A stretch of DNA of 64,000 nt, from NCBI RefSeq assembly GCF_002160065.1, contig NZ_NFJW01000005.1, forward strand, positions 62,001-126,000, in the 5' to 3' direction. Shown here piece by piece: positions 9,026-16,998 of the stretch. The notes below the pieces were generated by a model. It made no database searches, had not been told where the DNA came from, and saw only the letters and a program-made list of their open reading frames with translations. Within the stretch, counting starts at the first letter, position 1. Each line of letters starts with the position of its first letter. This DNA is from Collinsella sp. An2 (GTDB lineage: Bacteria; Actinomycetota; Coriobacteriia; Coriobacteriales; Coriobacteriaceae). The translations under genes were made by a program, and so were the position numbers.

Positions 9026-10126
9026 TTACCAGATACCGGTGTACCAGGACATGCCCGGGATCCACTCGCCCAGCGGAAGGGCGCCGAGGATGCCGATGAT
9101 GAACAGCAGGACGATGCCCTTGATCGGCGTGAAGTTCTTCTTGGCGAACAGGAAGTACAGCAGAAGAACGAGCGCCAGCGGGACGAGCTTCGGCAGGACG
9201 GAGTCCAGCGTGGACGCCACGGAGTAGGAGACCGGGGTCTCGGTGACGGTGGCGTAGGTGACGGAGCTCATGCCGTTGCCCAAGTCGGTGATGCCGGTCT
9301 CGACAGCGTTGCCGTCGGCGTCGGCCGCGGTGAGGGCGTTGCCCTCCATGTCGGTCATGCCGAGGGTGCCGGCGTCAGCGGTCTCGGTGTCGATGGCGAG
9401 GTCGGCGAAGTTCTCGGCCTCATCATTGGACACGACGACCGTCTGGGCGGACAGGCCGCGGGTGGAGCCGTTGGGGATGGACAGGTTGATCTGGGTGGAG
9501 CCCATGGTGACCGTGAGCGCGCCCACGACGAAGACGCCGAGGATGGAGGCCGCACGGGTGAACGCCTGCATGTTGGCGGTCAGGGAGTCGATCGCGGAGG
9601 TACCGACCTTGTAGGCCCAGTTCATGAGGCCGAAGCGGCAGGCAGCCTGAGCGATGTTGAAGATGATCAGGAAGATGAACGGAGCGGCGAGGTTGCCCTC
9701 GATGGCCATGTTCGAGGTGATGCCGGCCGTGATGGGCACGAGCGTCAGCCAGAACAGGGCGTCGCCGATGCCGCCGAGCGGCGAGGCCGCGGAGATGCGG
9801 ACGGCGCGGATGGTCTGCGTGTCGACCTTGTTCTGCTCAAGGGCGAGCACGATGCCCATGACGAAGGTCACGAGGAACGGGTGCGTGTTGATGAAGTCCA
9901 GGTTGTGGTACATCGACGCAGCGAGGTCCTTCTTGTTGGTGTGGACCTTCTCGAGGCCGGGGATCATGGCGAACAGCCAGCCACCGGACTGCATGGTCTC
10001 GTAGTTGAACGAAGACTGGAGCCAGTAGGAGCGCAGAGCCATGCGGTTCAGCGTCTTCTGGTCGACCTGAGGCGCCGGAGTGAGGTCCTCGTAGCGCTCG
10101 GGAATCACGAACTCATTAGATGCCAT
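9026..10126 (-). CDS. PTS mannose-family IID component, with a large internal insertion
   Basis: Membrane subunit of a mannose/GalNAc-family PTS permease. N-terminal LNRMALRSYWLQSSFNYETMQSGGW and AASPLGGIGDALFWLTLVPITAG are characteristic of IID. At 366 residues it is about 90 longer than usual (around 270-285). The excess lies at about residues 215-305 between two membrane segments: an acidic, Ala/Thr/Asp-rich stretch (DEAENFADLAIDTETADAG and on) followed by a normal C-terminal part ending in hydrophobic segments (LALVLLLYFLFA, GIVLLFIIGILGAL). I start at ATG 10126; a GTG at 10138 would sit on the ribosome binding site. Its start overlaps the end of IIC, indicating translational coupling. 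Confidence 0.93.
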   Translation of the reverse strand: MASNEFVIPERYEDLTPAPQVDQKTLNRMALRSYWLQSSFNYETMQSGGWLFAMIPGLEKVHTNKKDLAASMYHNLDFINTHPFLVTFVMGIVLALEQNKVDTQTIRAVRISAASPLGGIGDALFWLTLVPITAGITSNMAIEGNLAAPFIFLIIFNIAQAACRFGLMNWAYKVGTSAIDSLTANMQAFTRAASILGVFVVGALTVTMGSTQINLSIPNGSTRGLSAQTVVVSNDEAENFADLAIDTETADAGTLGMTDMEGNALTAADADGNAVETGITDLGNGMSSVTYATVTETPVSYSVASTLDSVLPKLVPLALVLLLYFLFAKKNFTPIKGIVLLFIIGILGALPLGEWIPGMSWYTGIW

Positions 10127-10916
10127 CGGAGAAGTCACCTCCGTCAGAGATAGCGCCCTTCAGCTCGGTCTGCTGCTGGAAATCCCAGAAGGCGATGCCG
10201 AAGCCGATGAGGGTGAGGATGAGCAGGGCAGGGCCGGCGATGGCCTCGACGTTGCTCGCGATGAGGGCAAGGCCGAAGCCCATGAAGAAGAAGCCCCACA
10301 TATCGCGATTCATCATGACCTTGAGCAGGATGGCGAAGCCGACGAACTTCATCATATTGCCCGCAGCGGACAGACCGTTGTTGACCCACTCGGGGATCGC
10401 GTCGACGACCTGCTGGCCGAAGGCCTGGCCGCCGATGAAGAACAGGGTCACGATGAGGGCGAAGAGCAGACCGAGGATGCACTCGGAGACGATCGTCCAC
10501 TTGGTGATGCCCTTGGTATCGGCGTTCTCGGCGCAGCCGCGGAAGAACTCAAGGAGCGGAGCGCGGAGCGTGAAGAAGAGGGTCACGCCATACTGGCCCA
10601 GAAGTGCGAACGGCATTGCGAGCGCGACGGCGGCATTGGTGTCCACACCGTCGAGCGTGCAGGCGAAGATGGCGGCCATGATGCCACCGATGACCGCGTT
10701 AGGCGGCTGAGCGCCACCGATCGGCATGTTGCCGATGGTCATGAGCTGATAGGTGCCGCCAACAACCAGGCCGGTGTTGAGGTCACCGAGGATAGCACCG
10801 ACGACAGCACCAGTCACGATAGGCTGGTACAGGGACTCCAGAAAGTCGTACTGATCGATAGCCGCGATAAACGTGACGATGAAGATGAGAACGATCTGGA
10901 CAATATTGACGTCCAT
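10116..10916 (-). CDS. PTS mannose-family IIC component
   Basis: Polytopic membrane permease subunit of 266 residues (MDVNIVQIVLIFIVTFIAAIDQ at the N-terminus, then GAILGDLNTGLVVGGTYQLMTIG and the PNAVIGGIMAA loop), as in AgaC/ManY. It works with IID to form the sugar channel. Its stop codon overlaps the IID start and it lies 93 bp after IIB. The family does not by itself fix the sugar; the neighbouring AgaS/deacetylase genes point to GalNAc or galactosamine. Confidence 0.94.
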   Translation of the reverse strand: MDVNIVQIVLIFIVTFIAAIDQYDFLESLYQPIVTGAVVGAILGDLNTGLVVGGTYQLMTIGNMPIGGAQPPNAVIGGIMAAIFACTLDGVDTNAAVALAMPFALLGQYGVTLFFTLRAPLLEFFRGCAENADTKGITKWTIVSECILGLLFALIVTLFFIGGQAFGQQVVDAIPEWVNNGLSAAGNMMKFVGFAILLKVMMNRDMWGFFFMGFGLALIASNVEAIAGPALLILTLIGFGIAFWDFQQQTELKGAISDGGDFSDGI

Positions 10917-11009
10917 CTGATGCTCCTCCTTTCAAAGAATACGTGCGAGCGTCCTGCTCGCTGGTGTACCTACCGAGTACAACCCGGGGACACGACCCCG
11001 TGGGTGCCC

Positions 11010-11492
11010 TTACGAGAACAGCTTGTTGATGTCCTCGACCGGCGTGCTCGGAACACGCTGGATTTGCAGCTCCACCCCCCTATCCTGAAGCTCCTTGAAG
11101 GCGGCGACATCGGCATCGTCGACAGCCACAGACGTGGCAACCTGCCGCTTTCCCTCCGACATGTGCATGTTGCCGATGTTGACTTTCTTTATGGGCACCC
11201 CGCCCTTGACGAGCTCGAGCACGTCGTGCGGGTTCTCGGCCACAATGAAGATCTTCTGCTTGGGCGACGCCTTGCCGATGATGTCGATGGTGTGCTGCAG
11301 CGAGAAGAAACGGGTGGCGACGCCGGCGGGCGCGGCCATCTTCATAAGGTTCTGACGCATGGTGTTCTGCGACACCTCGTCGTTAGCGACGAGGATGAGG
11401 TTGGCGCCGATGGTGGAGTTCCACTGCGTGGCCACCTGGCCATGGATCAGACGGTTGTCGATGCGGGTGAGAAGAATGTTGGGCTCTGCCAT
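11010..11492 (-). CDS. PTS mannose-family IIB component
   Basis: Cytoplasmic phosphocarrier, 160 residues. His17 in RIDNRLIHGQVATQW is the phosphorylation site; the end VPSTPVEDINKLF is family-typical. It passes phosphate from IIA to the incoming sugar. Order IIA, YajC-like, IIB, IIC, IID is the usual one for this family. The 117-bp gap to the YajC-like gene and the 93-bp gap to IIC hold no further gene. Confidence 0.95.
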   Translation of the reverse strand: MAEPNILLTRIDNRLIHGQVATQWNSTIGANLILVANDEVSQNTMRQNLMKMAAPAGVATRFFSLQHTIDIIGKASPKQKIFIVAENPHDVLELVKGGVPIKKVNIGNMHMSEGKRQVATSVAVDDADVAAFKELQDRGVELQIQRVPSTPVEDINKLFS

Positions 11493-11609
11493 AGTCCGCT
11501 TCCTTTCGTCCTGTGTTCCTACCTACCGAAAAGGCTGCGCCGAGTCGCTTCGTCGCATCCCGTTGGTACCTGCGTTGCCCCAACCCTGTCTGGGGCGCAG
11601 AAAATCGCG

Positions 11610-11894
11610 CTACTCGGTGATCTCCTGCACGGCATAGCGCGAGACGTCCATGACGGCGCCGGATTTGACCCGGACCTCGACGCGGTCGCCGTTTACCGCC
11701 TGGACCACGCCAAAGATGCCGCCGCCAAACATGACCTCCTTGCCGGGGGCAAGCTCGGTATGGAGCTCTTTGAAGTAGTTGCGCTTCTTGCGCATGTTCA
11801 CCTGCGTCCAGATGGTGTAGATGACGCCCATGATCACCATGAGCGCCAAGATCACGATGGACGAGGCGAGGATGTTCGGTCCGAGGTCGCCCAT
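11610..11894 (-). CDS. YajC-family protein in the PTS operon
   Basis: Small membrane protein of 94 residues with one N-terminal transmembrane helix (ILASSIVILALMVIMGVIYTIW, about residues 8-29; the basic NMRKKRNYF follows) and a YajC-like soluble domain (LAPGKEVMFGGGIFGVVQAVNGDRVEVRVKSGAVMDVSRYAV). Classical YajC joins SecDF, but YajC paralogues are also found inside mannose-family PTS operons, for example in glycosaminoglycan loci of streptococci, where their role is unsettled. Its ATG overlaps the IIA stop (TGATG), so it is co-translated with the PTS. Confidence 0.88.
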   Translation of the reverse strand: MGDLGPNILASSIVILALMVIMGVIYTIWTQVNMRKKRNYFKELHTELAPGKEVMFGGGIFGVVQAVNGDRVEVRVKSGAVMDVSRYAVQEITE

Positions 11895-12334
11895 CAGATG
11901 CCGTCCATATCGTCGACGTCATCCTCGACGGCCGTCATGGAGGCAATGGACTGATGCGTGACGCCTGCCTGGCCCACGGCCACCGCCTGCTCGGCGAGCT
12001 CTGAGAGGCTCGAGCCTGCGCCGCGGGTAAGCAGCAGCTCGATGAGCATGGGCAGGTTGGTGCCGGTAACGACCTCGACGTTGTCGACGTCGGCGGCGAT
12101 CATCATGGCCTGGTTGAACGGCGTGCCGCCCAGCAGGTCCACGAACACGAGCACACCCTCGCAGTCCTCACGCATGGAGGTGATAGCCTGACGCAGGTCC
12201 TCGCCGTAGCTTGCGGCCTGAGAGCCCTCGAACGGAACGATTTGAAATGCCGGCTGATCGCCCGCGACCATATCGATTGCACTTGCTAGACCATTGGAGA
12301 ATTGTCCGTGTCCGGTGAGGATGAAACCGATCAT
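11894..12334 (-). CDS. PTS mannose-family IIA component
   Basis: First phosphocarrier of the system, 146 residues. GFILTGHGQFSNGLASAIDMVAG contains the phosphorylated His9; VFVDLLGGTPFNQA is the conserved central strand. It is the promoter-proximal gene of the run. A roughly 15-residue acidic end (VEDDVDDMDGI) is unusual but short. Confidence 0.95.
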   Translation of the reverse strand: MIGFILTGHGQFSNGLASAIDMVAGDQPAFQIVPFEGSQAASYGEDLRQAITSMREDCEGVLVFVDLLGGTPFNQAMMIAADVDNVEVVTGTNLPMLIELLLTRGAGSSLSELAEQAVAVGQAGVTHQSIASMTAVEDDVDDMDGI

Positions 12335-12908
12335 CCAAGGTCCCCTTTCTCAACGTTGCGCGAGGCGCATGATGTCGTGTCTCTCTGCGGCCCGCCCGTC
12401 CTTGTAAACCGACGGTCCTACCGCTGTACCACGCCCTGTGGTATGTACGTGGTACTGGTAGTAACCACATAACGAGTTTTTCACATCATAACACCCTTTT
12501 CTTTTTGCATTTTTTTGGGTAGCCAAGCGGTTGCCTAGGACCGTTGACGGCTATATTCTGACCGTTCGCGGATAGAATCGCAGGTAATCTGCGTGTGTAA
12601 TTGATTTTTATCGGGTTGGTCATGAATTTGAAATCTGTCAAGGGCTTTTTCGCACACGTTTCCAAACGCGCCTTGGACCTGCGCTTTTTTTGAACAGAAT
12701 ATGAAGAGGTTCAAACTTGTATCAGAAAAAGTAAACAAGTTGGCCCTATAATCACATACCAGTGTATCGTGCCATTTCTTTCGGCAAGCGGTCTGTATTC
12801 TTCTGTATACGGTATGAAACAATGCGGATTCGAAGAGATATCTTGCGTCTGAGCCCCATACCACGTATCATAACCACTCGCCGGTCCACTGCGACCGTGC
12901 GCACATGT
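12335..12908. other. Long AT-rich upstream region of the PTS operon
   Basis: About 570 bp between PTS IIA and tRNA-Thr. The half near IIA has the candidate operators; 12470-12850 is clearly richer in A/T than the rest of the window, with runs such as TTTTTCACATCATAACACCC and CTTTTTGCATTTTTTTGGG. Open frames of 74-109 codons here show no family motif, no good ribosome binding site and mutually overlap, so I call no gene. The region fits a promoter and regulatory leader. Confidence 0.5.
12426..12468. promoter_or_regulatory. Candidate GntR/HutC operator pair upstream of PTS IIA
   Basis: Two adjoining inverted repeats: GTACCAC (12426-12432) with GTGGTATGTAC (12438-12448), and GTGGTAC (12449-12455) with GTAACCAC (12461-12468). 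The GTGGT/ACCAC half sites resemble the TGGT...ACCA operators of NagR/DasR-type HutC regulators, and such a regulator is encoded at 8037-8771. Confidence 0.5.
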
Positions 12909-12984
12909 GCCAGCATAGCTCAGTTGGTAGAGCACCGCTCTCGTAAAGCGGGGGTCATCGGTTCGAGTCCGATTGCTGGCTCCA
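12909..12984 (+). tRNA. tRNA-Thr (anticodon CGT)
   Basis: A full cloverleaf: acceptor GCCAGCA/TGCTGGC, D arm GCTC/GAGC, anticodon stem CCGCT/AGCGG with loop CTCGTAA, variable GGGTC, T arm ATCGG-TTCGAGT-CCGAT, discriminator T and an encoded CCA at 12982-12984. Anticodon CGT reads the threonine codon ACG. Confidence 0.98.
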
Positions 12985-12991
12985 GACTCTT

Positions 12992-13017
12992 AAAGGGTGT
13001 CCGTGAGGGCACCCTTT
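12992..13017 (+). terminator. Terminator after tRNA-Thr
   Basis: AAAGGGTGTCC, loop GTGA, GGGCACCCTTT, then TCTGG. It begins 8 nt after the encoded CCA. Confidence 0.7.
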
Positions 13018-13117
13018 CTGGTTGATGTCCCCTTTCTTTGGTGCATGTCCCCCTTGCGGGTTTATTCGGAGCGCGCACCACCTCGAACGGCATTGCCCTC
13101 CGGCGCACAACCGTACG

Positions 13118-13287
13118 AATTGCGCACACTTAGCGAAAGTTACGTGCGCCAAACGCGAGTTGCGTGCGGCAGACGAAAATTACGTGCGTGATTCGGTCAT
13201 TTGAGTCCCCATTTGGAGGTGACTTTGGCCGAAATCCTCTATCAACTTCTGAAGAGCGCACGCAACTGCGCCGCTCGGAACGCAATT
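13118..13287. repeat. 20-nt-period motif array with central hairpin
   Basis: An 11-nt motif recurs at exactly 20-nt steps: AATTGCGCACA (13118), AGTTACGTGCG (13138), AGTTGCGTGCG (13158), AATTACGTGCG (13178). A stem-forming segment follows (GATTCGGTCATTTGAGTCCCC... to ...GGCCGAAATC, 13190-13234), then the motif in reverse complement, again 20 nt apart: CGCACGCAACT (13257) and GGAACGCAATT (13277). A related array is at 28311-28401. It lies between the tRNA and the end of the YhcH-family gene; no gene is visible in 12985-13396. Confidence 0.85.
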
Positions 13288-13396
13288 ACGCAGCGCGGCA
13301 CGGGGACTACGTCGCGCGGCGCAAAACCAAGGCCCCTTACGCAAAAAGGCCCCATGCACCAAGACGCATGGGGCCTGCTGCTCGCTGAGGTGATGC

Positions 13397-13870
13397 CTAC
13401 TCCTGGAAATACTCGTCCAAGATCAACTTGAAGCAAATCTTGCGCACCGGGCACGGACCGTCTCCGGGATACACGAGCGTCGGCATGTGCGGCTCGTTTG
13501 CCATGAACACCGCGAACTTGCCGTCTGCCAGGTTGCCGTCAATGCTTCCTGCCGCATCGACGAGCTCGAAATCATCCGCATCGTTGAACGGCTCTACAAG
13601 CGTCTGCTCGCCAAGCGCCACCTTGAATGCCTCGCGACCCTCAAGGTCGATCTGCAGGTCCATATAGCGATGATGGGTCTCGTAGTGCGCGTCTTCGGGC
13701 ATGCGCGTGGTCGCCTCCATGACGTTGGCAAACACGTTCTCACCTTCGATGGGATTGCTGCCCAGCGGAAGCTCCGCCGGGTCGTTTTGCGCAAGCCAGT
13801 CGATCAGGATGTCCAGGCTGCGATACATACCGCGGTACCTGCCCAGGTCCTCAAGCGCTCCGTAGATCAT
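13397..13870 (-). CDS. YhcH/YjgK/YiaL family protein
   Basis: A 157-residue cupin-like protein of the DUF386 family. MIYGALEDLGRYRGMYRSLD at the N-terminus, HYETHHRYMDLQIDLEGREAF in the middle (potential metal His/Asp cluster) and GDGPCPVRKICFKLILDEYF at the end are family-typical. Members such as NanQ act as anomerases for sialic acid or related sugars. The ATG at 13870 is preceded by GAGAGGGG. It stands alone between the foldase gene and tRNA-Thr, so the sugar cannot be named from context. Confidence 0.88.
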   Translation of the reverse strand: MIYGALEDLGRYRGMYRSLDILIDWLAQNDPAELPLGSNPIEGENVFANVMEATTRMPEDAHYETHHRYMDLQIDLEGREAFKVALGEQTLVEPFNDADDFELVDAAGSIDGNLADGKFAVFMANEPHMPTLVYPGDGPCPVRKICFKLILDEYFQE

Positions 13871-13909
13871 GGCTGTCCCCTCTCTTTGGGTCGTTAGCAA
13901 GACACGCGT

Positions 13910-15139
13910 CTAGGCATACAGGCCATACAGCGAAAGGTCGGAGTTCGCAAACAGCGTGTTGGCGTAATCCGTCCACGTCGAGCTCGCCTCGGTCGCCGCC
14001 TTGGTGTACTGCTGGTAGGCAACGTAGTAGGCGGTCATCGCCTGATTATAGGTAGCAGAGTCGGCCGTGAAGCTCTCGTTCTGCAGCGCCTGATAGTACG
14101 GGCCGTCGGTCGAGGCCCAGGTCCCTGTCTCGGAGTCCCACTCATCGCCCGCAAGGTTGATGATGTAGTCGGCGTATTCCTTCGAGGACGGATTGGAGTC
14201 GGAGTCATCCGACGGCTGGGTAGGCGCATCGGGCATGGTTGCGGTGCTCTCGGGCACCACCTGGTCGTGCAACTTCTGAATCATAAGGTTCTGGCGCACG
14301 ATGTCCTTTGCCTGGTCCTCGTCCACGCCGTACTGCGTAGCGATCGTGGAGTAGTCAGAGGTGCCCAGGTTGGTCTCGGCGTAGTCGGACATCTCGTCGT
14401 CGGTCACCTCGATGCCGCGCGACTGGGCGTCGGCAAGCAGGATCTGGTTGCGCACATAGGTGAGAATGCTGTCCGCCGAGGGCGCGGGATAGGTGTCGTC
14501 ATCGTTCTTGACGCTATCCAGGCTGTACTGACTCTCGATAGCCTCGCGCGCCGTGACCTCGTGGTTCTCGCCGTTATAGGTCCACGACGCCACAACGGTA
14601 TCCAGCTGGTCGTCGGTGAGCGACGAGCTTGCCAGGCCCTTGGCCGAGCTGAACCCGCCCGTTCCCACGAAGTAGCCAAGAATAGCCGCGGCGATGACCG
14701 CCACGACCGCAATCGCAATGAAGATCGGGGCGTGTCCGCTCTTGTGGTCGCCACCGTTGCCGCCCGCGTCCTTGTCGTCCTTGCTGGGAGTCTGCTCCAC
14801 GCCGTGGGTCTTATCGGCTGCGGCGTCGCTCGGCGCGGCGTCGGAGGTGTCGGGGCCGCCCTGCGCCGTGGCGTTGCCCTGCGCCGGCGCGGCAGCGACC
14901 GCGGCATCCGCCACGTCGTCCTCGTGGTCGCCGAAGGGGGTCAGCGGCACCTCGTCCTTGTCGGGAACGTCCTCTCCCCGCTCGTGGCGGCCGGCGGCAG
15001 CGATGTCCTCAGCCGAAGCGCCGCCGATCAGATCGACCTTCTGAGACGTCTCGTCTCCCGGCGTATCTCCGCTCTCAATGATCTCGATATCTCCAAGCAG
15101 CTCGTCGCCATCCTGCTCCTTGCGCTGGATCAGACCCAT
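13910..15139 (-). CDS. Membrane-anchored SurA N-terminal-like foldase
   Basis: A 409-residue protein with an acidic, Ala/Asp-rich cytoplasmic N-terminus (1-136), a transmembrane helix (IFIAIAVVAVIAAAILGYFV, about 139-158) and an extracytoplasmic part resembling the SurA/PrsA N-terminal chaperone domain (WTYNGENHEVTAREAIES, LTYVRNQILLADAQSRGIEVTDDEM, QNLMIQKLHDQVV). No rotamase domain can be seen between this and the Tyr/Ala-rich C-terminus, so a holdase role outside the membrane is more likely than prolyl isomerisation. The ATG at 15139 has AAAGGAG. The next gene upstream, icd-type, ends 60 bp away. Confidence 0.8.
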   Translation of the reverse strand: MGLIQRKEQDGDELLGDIEIIESGDTPGDETSQKVDLIGGASAEDIAAAGRHERGEDVPDKDEVPLTPFGDHEDDVADAAVAAAPAQGNATAQGGPDTSDAAPSDAAADKTHGVEQTPSKDDKDAGGNGGDHKSGHAPIFIAIAVVAVIAAAILGYFVGTGGFSSAKGLASSSLTDDQLDTVVASWTYNGENHEVTAREAIESQYSLDSVKNDDDTYPAPSADSILTYVRNQILLADAQSRGIEVTDDEMSDYAETNLGTSDYSTIATQYGVDEDQAKDIVRQNLMIQKLHDQVVPESTATMPDAPTQPSDDSDSNPSSKEYADYIINLAGDEWDSETGTWASTDGPYYQALQNESFTADSATYNQAMTAYYVAYQQYTKAATEASSTWTDYANTLFANSDLSLYGLYA

Positions 15140-15198
15140 GCTCGGGCTCCTTTCGTCATCTTGATACAACAACAGGCGCCCATCGGGGCGCCTGCACG

Positions 15199-16284
15199 CT
15201 ATGCGAGGTTGGCAATAACCGCGTCGGCAAACGCCTGCGTGCCAACCGCGCCCTCCTCGCTTCCGGTAAGGCTGCGACGAATATCGGCCGTCACCTGCTC
15301 ACCGGCCTCAAGCGTCGTCGCGACCGCCGCGCGGATGCGCGACGCAGCCTCGAGCTCGCCCAGATGATCGAGCATCATGGCCGCAGAGAGAATCTCGGCC
15401 GTGGGATTGGCGATATCCTTGCCCGCGATGTCCGGCGCAGAGCCGTGGGTCGCCTCGAAGACCGCGCACGTCTCGCCGATGTTGGCTCCGGGCGCCATAC
15501 CCAGGCCGCCCACCAGGCCGGCGCAGAGGTCGGACACGATGTCGCCATAGAGGTTGGGAAGCACGAGCACGTCGAAGTCGTGCGGGTCCATGACCAGGCC
15601 CATGCAGGTCGCGTCCACGATTTTGTCCTCGAACGCGATGTCCGGATACGACGCCGCGACCTCGCGCGCCACGCGCAGGAACAGCCCGTCGGTGGCCTTC
15701 ATGATGTTTGCCTTGTGCACGGCCGTCACCTTGCTGCGCCCCATGCGGCGGGCGTAGTCGAAGGCGTAGGTCACGATGCGTCGAGACCCTTCGGCAGAGA
15801 TAGGCTTGATCGAGATCGCCGAGCCGGGACGGAACGAGCGGTCGCCGTTGCGCTCCAGCAGGCGAGCCAGTCGATCGGCCTCGAACGAGCCGGGGTCGAA
15901 CTCGATGCCGGCGTAGAGGTCCTCGGTGTTCTCGCGCACCACCACCAGGTCGATGTCGCTATAGCGCGACGTCGCGCCCGGCAGGGTCACGCAGGGACGA
16001 ACGCAGGCATAGAGGTCGAAGGCATGGCGCAGGGCCACGTTGACACTGCGGAATCCCGTACCGATCGGCGTGGTGACAGGCCCCTTGATGGCGACGCCCG
16101 TCTGAGCGATCGCGTCGAGCACGTGCGGCGGCAGCGGCGTGCCGTACTCCTCCATGACGCCTGCACCGGCGTCGACGACCTGCCATGCAATGTCGACGCC
16201 CGTCGCGTCGACCACGCGGCGCATCGCCGCGGTGATCTCGGGGCCAATACCGTCTCCGGGAATGAGAACAACGTCATGTGCCAT
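15199..16284 (-). CDS. icd: NAD-type isocitrate dehydrogenase (beta-decarboxylating dehydrogenase family)
   Basis: Oxidative decarboxylation of isocitrate to 2-oxoglutarate is the likely reaction. The 361 residues show IPGDGIGPEIT, TPIGTGFRSVNVALRHAFDLYACVRP (substrate Ser and Arg), VVRENTEDLYAGIE, AVHKANIMKATDGLF, the metal-site Asp residues in VLVLPNLYGDIVSDL, and FEATHGSAPDIAGKDIANP. The FRSVNVALR and ENTEDLYAGIE wording favours IDH over isopropylmalate dehydrogenase; homoisocitrate or tartrate dehydrogenase are less likely alternatives. It begins 2 bp after the stop codon of the HEAT-like gene, so the two are translationally coupled. Confidence 0.88.
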   Translation of the reverse strand: MAHDVVLIPGDGIGPEITAAMRRVVDATGVDIAWQVVDAGAGVMEEYGTPLPPHVLDAIAQTGVAIKGPVTTPIGTGFRSVNVALRHAFDLYACVRPCVTLPGATSRYSDIDLVVVRENTEDLYAGIEFDPGSFEADRLARLLERNGDRSFRPGSAISIKPISAEGSRRIVTYAFDYARRMGRSKVTAVHKANIMKATDGLFLRVAREVAASYPDIAFEDKIVDATCMGLVMDPHDFDVLVLPNLYGDIVSDLCAGLVGGLGMAPGANIGETCAVFEATHGSAPDIAGKDIANPTAEILSAAMMLDHLGELEAASRIRAAVATTLEAGEQVTADIRRSLTGSEEGAVGTQAFADAVIANLA

Positions 16285-16286
16285 GG

Positions 16287-16979
16287 TTACTCCTCGTCGT
16301 CGGAATCGTCGGAAGCGGCCTTGCGCTCGCGACGCTTGGGAGAATCCAACTTGAAACGCTTGACGAGAGACTCGTAGATCTCGCTCGAACGCACCTTGAG
16401 ATAGCTGCCCTTGCCGTTCTCGGCATCGAAGTGCAGGCGCGCCGCAAGCTCCTCGGCGACCTCGCCCGGAATCTTGCCCAGGGCGTACTCGTGCAGCGAA
16501 CCCAGCATGTCGCGGTATTCCAGGTCGCCGTGGTAGCACTGAATTGCCTCGTCAAGGATGGGCCAGACCTTCTTGGCCCGCGAGCGATCGGTGGCTCCCC
16601 ACAGGCACAGGAAGCGGAACGCCGAAAGCCTGAGCGTCGAGGAGAGCTCGTCGAACAGGGCAGCCTCGGCGCCCTCGAAGGCTCCGCCGACTTCCTTGGC
16701 GTGCTCAGGCACCAGAAGCGTCAGCGCGTCGAGCACCTCCCAGCGGGTCTGGGCCTCGGGGCGGTAGAGCGCGTCCATCAGCTCGTCGATATACGGCACG
16801 AGCATCTCGGGCTCGCGATGGGCAACGAGGCCCACCACGCGTGCGGCAAACTGGCGCTTGCGCCGGCTCGAGCTTGCCAGGTCTTCGACGAGCACGCCCA
16901 GAGCGCTCCCGTCGGACTCGATTTGAGCGAGCTGTTCGGCCTCTTCGGCACTCAGCTCCTGTTCGTTGGAATCAGCCAT
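16287..16979 (-). CDS. HEAT-repeat-like protein of unknown function
   Basis: A 230-residue soluble alpha-helical protein. After an acidic start, repeated helical units such as ASSSRRKRQFAARVVGLVA, MLVPYIDELMDALYRPEAQ and RWEVLDALTLLVPEHAKEV resemble HEAT repeats. The end is basic then acidic (PKRRERKAASDDSDDEE). I do not recognise a specific family. AGAGGGG precedes the ATG. It is tightly coupled to the downstream isocitrate dehydrogenase gene and 19 bp downstream of a small membrane protein gene. Confidence 0.8.
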   Translation of the reverse strand: MADSNEQELSAEEAEQLAQIESDGSALGVLVEDLASSSRRKRQFAARVVGLVAHREPEMLVPYIDELMDALYRPEAQTRWEVLDALTLLVPEHAKEVGGAFEGAEAALFDELSSTLRLSAFRFLCLWGATDRSRAKKVWPILDEAIQCYHGDLEYRDMLGSLHEYALGKIPGEVAEELAARLHFDAENGKGSYLKVRSSEIYESLVKRFKLDSPKRRERKAASDDSDDEE

Positions 16980-16998
16980 ATGTGGTTACCCCTCTTTA

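Noticed and set aside
12535-12864. 109-codon minus-strand frame in the AT-rich region upstream of the PTS
   Set aside because: No ribosome binding site, no recognisable domain, and overlapped by another frame; the region behaves like a regulatory leader.
13118-13287. CRISPR array
   Set aside because: Repeats are only 11 nt and degenerate, with 9-nt spacers; real arrays have 23-47-nt repeats and unique spacers of 26-50 nt, and no cas genes are present.
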